In this document: piece by piece, positions 61,623 through 64,000 of the stretch | Layout: each line of letters starts with the position of its first letter | Position numbering within the stretch: position 1 is the stretch's first letter | Assembly: GCA_035604615.1 (NCBI GenBank) | Contig: DATNID010000016.1 | Location: 62,001-126,000 of the forward strand | DNA: 64,000 nucleotides | Source of the DNA: DATJLY01 sp035604615 | Lineage (GTDB): Bacteria; Pseudomonadota; Alphaproteobacteria; ATCC43930; CGMCC-115725 | Reading direction: 5' to 3' | Program-made: the position numbers and the translations under genes | Notes under the pieces: model-generated | Seen by the model: the letters and a program-made list of their open reading frames with translations, nothing else | Told to the model about the DNA's origin: nothing | Database searches by the model: none

Positions 61623-63584
61623 GTGACCGCGAAGACCCGCATCGTCGATATTCTTGGGGAAACGGCGCTGGTACTGCCCGCTGTCGTGGGCGGCGCCGTT
61701 GCGGCCAACGAACGCGCCAAGTACGTGCTGTCGCTGCTGCAGGTGGCGGCGAACCACGCCGACAATCCCGACGCGGCGCTGGTGTCCCTGCGCGCCGAGC
61801 GCGAGGCTTGCGGCATCGCCGAACCCACCCTCGACGGCGTCGTCGCTCATGCCGAGTCCGACGGCAAGGGCGGCTATTTCATTGAACAGATGCCACGCCT
61901 GCTCGATATTCTCGCGGCCGCGCTTCACGACTTGCTCGCGCCGCTCGCCATTGTCGCGCGCGCGTCGCCACAGGATCGGGATCTCTACGACGCGCAGAAG
62001 CGTCGACTCGAAGCGCTGCTGAAGTCGCTGCCGCCGCTTGGCGACGGCGTGATCAGCGGCGAAACGATCGCCGATCTGACGTCCGGCCGTCCGCGCTCGG
62101 GTGACGGAGTCCATCTTCTCGTGATGGATCTCCACAAGGAGCTGAACCGGCTAATCGCGGCGATCGCCGAGGAAACGATCGCGGGCGCCCATGCTTATGG
62201 CATCGAAGACGCGGACCGGCCGCGGATCGCAGCCTTCATGGCCGGGCTGCAACGCACCGCGCCGCTCAAGTTCGATCATCCGGGCCTCGACACGACGGCG
62301 GCGCGGGGGCACGGCGCGCTCGTCATCCAGAACGACATCGGCGAGACCAAGGCCCATGTCGTCGTCATCCGGGTCGCCGGCCTCGCGGTGACACTGACTT
62401 ATACCGACATCCACGCACAGCGCCTGCGCTTCCTGCAGAGCATGCTCGACAGCAGCGGTGTCGCGTGGGAGGAGCTCTGCTCGCGCCAGGCGGCGGGATT
62501 GGGCGACAGCGACCTTTTCTACATGGCGGTCGGAACCTTCACCGCGCCGGACGAGGCAGCACTGTGCGGTTTTCTCGACCGTTTGGGTTCGCGCATCGTC
62601 TTCCTCATCGATTGGAACCGGGCGCGCAAGCGGCTAGGCCTGTTCGTTCCCAACACGCTTGCAGTCGAGCTTCTCAGATGGGCGTCCGAGCGCGAAATCG
62701 GCCACCGCGCGTTCTTGCAGCTCGGCGGAGAACGGCTGATCTACGACGTGCTTGCGGGCGCGGTGCGGACGCAACTGCGCTATGGCGAGCCGCTGGACGA
62801 GATGATCGGCACCGATGCGGCGCGGGATTATCTGCGCTTCGTGCTCGAAGCGACCGCAACCGGCCTGCGTGAGGGCCGCTCGGAGACGCTGATTCGCGAC
62901 CGCATCCGGGTCGAGCTGTTCAATCACTTCCGAACCGCCGAACAGCGGCTCCTCGCCGACGCCGCCGAGCACGGCGCGCTCATCCTGCAGCTCGCGCGCG
63001 GCCTCGAGACGGCGCTGCGGCACGGTGCCCTACCGGACGCCGAGCGACTGCACCGCAACGCCACGCGGGCCAAGGAGCTGGAGAGCCGCGCCGACGAGAT
63101 CGTGAAGGCGACGCGCGCGACGGTGCGGCGCATCGCCGGCACGGCGATCTTCTGCCAGACGTTGGAGGTGGCGGACGATGCCGCGGATGCGCTCGAGGAT
63201 GCGGCCTTTATCGCCGGGCTCCTCGCCGATATCGCCCCAACGGGCGAGCTGCCGCCGCCGCTTTTGGAGCTGACGGGCCTCGTCGTTGCCGCCGGCGAGG
63301 CGTTCTGCCGGTTCCTGAAGCTCGCGCCCGACATCCATCGCGGCGCCGCACGCGAGCCGATCGAGAAATTCCTCGCCGCCGCCGACGAACTCGTGACCAT
63401 CGAACACTTGACCGACGCCAAGGAGCGCGAGGTGACGATCGCGCTTCTCAAGACCGCGCTGGAGTGGCGCCCGTTCAACCTCATGAGTGGCATGGCGCAT
63501 CATCTCGAAGTAGCGGGCGACGCCTTCCTGCACGCCAGCCTCATGCTGCGCGACCATGTCCTGGGCGATATTCTATCGCTTTAA
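61623..63584 (+). CDS. Large protein of unknown function with a DUF47/PhoU-like C-terminal region
   Basis: A 653-aa soluble protein that I cannot assign. The N-terminal third (residues 1-160) is helical with TRIVDILGETALVLPAVVGGAVAANERAKY. The middle (about 210-420) has a beta-rich core (GALVIQNDIGETKAHVVVIRVAGLAVTLTY and VFLIDWNRARKRLGLFVP). The C-terminus (about 470-653) is a helical bundle resembling DUF47/PhoU proteins: RAKELESRADEIVKATRATVRR followed by QTLEVADDAADALEDAAF, where acidic residues could bind metal. GTG 61623 follows GGGGGC; upstream Met codons are possible. There is no signal peptide. Confidence 0.75.
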   Translation: MTAKTRIVDILGETALVLPAVVGGAVAANERAKYVLSLLQVAANHADNPDAALVSLRAEREACGIAEPTLDGVVAHAESDGKGGYFIEQMPRLLDILAAALHDLLAPLAIVARASPQDRDLYDAQKRRLEALLKSLPPLGDGVISGETIADLTSGRPRSGDGVHLLVMDLHKELNRLIAAIAEETIAGAHAYGIEDADRPRIAAFMAGLQRTAPLKFDHPGLDTTAARGHGALVIQNDIGETKAHVVVIRVAGLAVTLTYTDIHAQRLRFLQSMLDSSGVAWEELCSRQAAGLGDSDLFYMAVGTFTAPDEAALCGFLDRLGSRIVFLIDWNRARKRLGLFVPNTLAVELLRWASEREIGHRAFLQLGGERLIYDVLAGAVRTQLRYGEPLDEMIGTDAARDYLRFVLEATATGLREGRSETLIRDRIRVELFNHFRTAEQRLLADAAEHGALILQLARGLETALRHGALPDAERLHRNATRAKELESRADEIVKATRATVRRIAGTAIFCQTLEVADDAADALEDAAFIAGLLADIAPTGELPPPLLELTGLVVAAGEAFCRFLKLAPDIHRGAAREPIEKFLAAADELVTIEHLTDAKEREVTIALLKTALEWRPFNLMSGMAHHLEVAGDAFLHASLMLRDHVLGDILSL

Positions 63585-63630
63585 GCCGCCGCCGAGGGCC
63601 GCTACCGCCGTTTTTTTGGGAGTACGCGAC

Positions 63631-63963
63631 TTAGGCCCAGTTTTCTTCGTCGAGGAGCGGGGTCCACGGCTCTGCCTGGCGCAGCGACACGGGCGGCTCC
63701 GGCTCGTGGTAGAGCAGCCGCGCCTCGGCGGCCGGACCGCGCCGCGCGCCCAATCCTAGAACCACGAGATTGCGCCGCGCGCGCCGGTCGGCCAGCATGA
63801 CGCGATCGCCGATCCGCACCTTGTGATGCGGCTTCACCACGCTGGCCTCGCCGACGCTCACCTGGCCCGCCTCGCACAGCCGCGCGGCGAGGCCACGGGT
63901 GCGCGCCATGCGCGCGTGCCACAGCCACTTGTCGATCCGGATGCTGTCGCCCGCATCGCTCAT
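63631..63963 (-). CDS. RNA-binding S4-domain protein (HslR-like)
   Basis: A 110-aa protein with an S4 domain at residues 9-70: IRIDKWLWHARMARTRGLAARLCEAGQVSVG and KPHHKVRIGDRV. The C-terminal tail is acidic and Pro/Trp-containing. In proteobacteria such proteins (Hsp15-like) rescue stalled 50S-nascent-chain complexes. Its ATG overlaps the stop of the upstream gene by 4 nt (ATGA at 63960-63963). Confidence 0.9.
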   Translation of the reverse strand: MSDAGDSIRIDKWLWHARMARTRGLAARLCEAGQVSVGEASVVKPHHKVRIGDRVMLADRRARRNLVVLGLGARRGPAAEARLLYHEPEPPVSLRQAEPWTPLLDEENWA

Positions 63964-64000
63964 CGCGCGAGCCGCAAGTCCTTGAGCTTGGCGAAGGGTC
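63960..64000 (-). CDS. C-terminal end of an upstream gene (probably a helicase)
   Basis: Only 12 codons are visible, reading PFAKLKDLRLAR and a stop that overlaps the S4 gene start. In alphaproteobacteria the gene before this S4 protein is often a Suv3-like helicase with a similar C-terminus; that assignment is context only. Confidence 0.4.
   Translation of the reverse strand, partial: PFAKLKDLRLAR

Overview
The window is a GC-rich chromosomal segment of an alphaproteobacterium, most likely of the Rhizobiales/Rhodospirillales grade. The evidence is a MucR regulator, an Irr-type iron regulator with an ICE-like operator, olsBA ornithine-lipid genes, and the gene order tsaB-rimI-mucR-fur-olsBA-miaB-phoH-ybeY-corC-lnt-HTH-trmB-rimP-nusA-ylxR-infB-rbfA-truB-rpsO-pnp. 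I cannot name a genus from sequence alone. Layout: (1) 1-9.5 kb is mixed catabolic and envelope DNA: the edge of a CheY-like regulator, a PagL-like lipid A deacylase, a proline iminopeptidase, a feruloyl-CoA synthase, a VOC protein, an orphan branched-chain-type solute-binding protein, a benzoate-CoA-ligase-like enzyme bracketed by two copies of an intergenic palindromic repeat, an unknown protein and an acyltransferase-3. (2) 9.5-31.3 kb is a dense core block: Nfu, a VanX-type dipeptidase, then tRNA modification (tsaB, rimI, miaB, trmB), regulators (mucR, fur family, PraR-like), ornithine lipid synthesis (olsB, olsA), RNA and ribosome maturation (phoH, ybeY, rimP, nusA, ylxR, infB, rbfA, truB, rpsO, pnp), corC and lnt. 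Most neighbours overlap by 1-17 nt, so they are probably co-translated. A DUF559 endonuclease-like gene framed by inverted repeats sits between infB and rbfA. (3) 31-39 kb holds a GDPD, a nitronate-monooxygenase-like enzyme, a flavin monooxygenase, a hicB gene with a frameshifted hicA, and an iron/peroxide module: irr, an ICE-like palindrome, a strong promoter, a tiny rubrerythrin-like gene and katG. (4) 39-64 kb is accessory catabolism and transport: an MHS-family transporter, a CMD-family protein, tRNA-Arg(CCU), two luciferase-like monooxygenases, EI24, EVE and WYL proteins, a Rieske dioxygenase alpha/beta pair, three solute-binding proteins, a liv transporter operon (SBP-livHMGF), an ACMSD-type amidohydrolase, an FAD hydroxylase, and a large protein of unknown function with a DUF47-like C-terminus. 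It ends in an S4-domain gene overlapping an upstream reading frame. Together the accessory parts suggest a soil or freshwater heterotroph that takes up and oxidises aromatic or other organic acids. The most interesting details are regulatory or structural: the ICE-like operator on the irr stop codon, the repeat-flanked DUF559 cassette that appears to supply rbfA's ribosome-binding site, rimP with an apparent AUA start behind an attenuator-like hairpin, and the hicA frameshift at a CG repeat. I saw no CRISPR array, prophage, rRNA operon or insertion sequence.
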